From the NCBI GenBank assembly GCA_030602865.1, contig JAUVYX010000061.1:1-6186 (forward strand): 6,186 nt of DNA, written 5' to 3'. Shown piece by piece: positions 6,056-6,186 of this stretch. Numbering within the stretch: the first letter of the stretch is position 1; each line of letters opens with the position of its first letter. The stretch is from Dehalococcoidia bacterium (GTDB taxonomy: Bacteria; Chloroflexota; Dehalococcoidia; GIF9; AB-539-J10). The position numbers and the translations under genes were made by a program. Under the pieces are notes generated by a model. That model was not told where the DNA came from. It saw nothing but the letters and a program-made list of their open reading frames with translations, and searched no databases.

Positions 6056-6105
6056 ATAAACAATGCATAAACAAAATGCCACTAACATAAATAATCCATA
6101 AATAA
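6056..6105. promoter_or_regulatory. Four-copy ATAAAYAA direct-repeat array (copy B), possible operator
   Basis: Octamers start at 6056 and 6067 (ATAAACAA) and at 6087 and 6098 (ATAAATAA), with the same 11, 20 and 11-base spacing as the array at 888-937. It ends 65 bases before the operon's first ATG. A GCAT-N7-ATGC inverted pair (6065-6079) is kept. No convincing -35/-10 pair was seen between the array and the ATG, so an activator-dependent promoter is possible. Binding by the operon's own OmpR-type protein is inferred. Confidence 0.5.
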
Positions 6106-6115
6106 TAGCTATTTT
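6059..6115. repeat. AT-rich direct repeat, copy B (partner 891-947)
   Basis: This is the second copy of the 57-base block described at 891-947, identical at 51 of 57 positions. Five of the six differences fall outside the ATAAAYAA octamers. The sixth is a T/C change inside the second octamer. Confidence 0.8.
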
Positions 6116-6139
6116 ATTCATGAACGCCATTCTCCCCCC

Positions 6140-6186
6140 AGATTGCCGCAGGGTCTTCGACCCTTCGCAATGACGGGGTAGATTCC
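6140..6186. repeat. Dispersed palindromic repeat, cut by the window end
   Basis: CAGATTGCC is followed by a perfect GGGTC-TTC-GACCC hairpin (6151-6163) and then TCGCAATGACGGGG plus TAGATTCC. This is the right-hand end of the GTCATTGCGAGG family, as at 1058-1140. It continues beyond the window, so its full extent is unknown. Confidence 0.65.

Noticed and set aside
6038..6063. TTGTTT with TATCTT (and TTGTTT with TATATT near 873-895) as paired promoters
   Set aside because: The spacer would be 13 bases in both cases, too short for a sigma70-type promoter.
5859..6070. Plus-strand frames over the start of the first operon gene
   Set aside because: They are antisense to a clear receiver gene and its leader. 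The peptides show no recognisable domain.

Overview
The window holds one compact signal-transduction operon and one separate secreted-protein gene, all on the minus strand, so transcription runs from high to low coordinates. Gene order in transcription direction is: CheY-like single-domain response regulator (5990-5598); cytoplasmic PAS-GAF histidine kinase (5545-3968); Rcp1-type single-domain response regulator (3945-3505); receiver-histidine kinase hybrid (3491-2358); a 28-codon remnant of a receiver domain (2356-2270); an OmpR/KdpE-type DNA-binding response regulator (2268-1573). Gaps are 52, 22, 13, 1 and 1 bases, and most genes have a clear Shine-Dalgarno, so one polycistronic message is likely. 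After an 847-base intergenic region comes a secreted, WxL-like surface protein gene (725-66).

The intergenic region 726-1572 contains a probable promoter for the secreted-protein gene, an AT-rich block with four spaced direct repeats, and a dense mosaic of GC-rich palindromic dispersed repeats (families beginning GTCATTGCGAGG and GTCATTCTGAG). The upstream end of the operon (6016-6186) carries a second copy of the AT-rich block, again followed by the same kind of GC-rich repeat, so the operon is bracketed by similar sequence about 5.17 kb apart.

The main observation is that the two AT-rich blocks share four ATAAAYAA octamers with identical 11/20/11-base start-to-start spacing, one set upstream of each transcription unit. 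Spacing of about 11 bases is typical of tandem half-sites for OmpR/PhoB-family regulators, and the operon encodes exactly one such regulator. A working model, which is inference, is that signals sensed by the PAS-GAF kinase and passed through several receivers reach the OmpR-type protein, which then controls both its own operon and the secreted-protein gene.

Organism: the genes use Bacterial-type Shine-Dalgarno sites and two-component proteins. The abundant GTCATTGCGAGG-type repeats together with a WxL-like secreted protein would suit an uncultured anaerobe such as a member of Chloroflexota (Dehalococcoidia), but similar repeats occur in other phyla and nothing in the window fixes the taxonomy. 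No tRNA, rRNA, transposase, phage gene or CRISPR array was seen.
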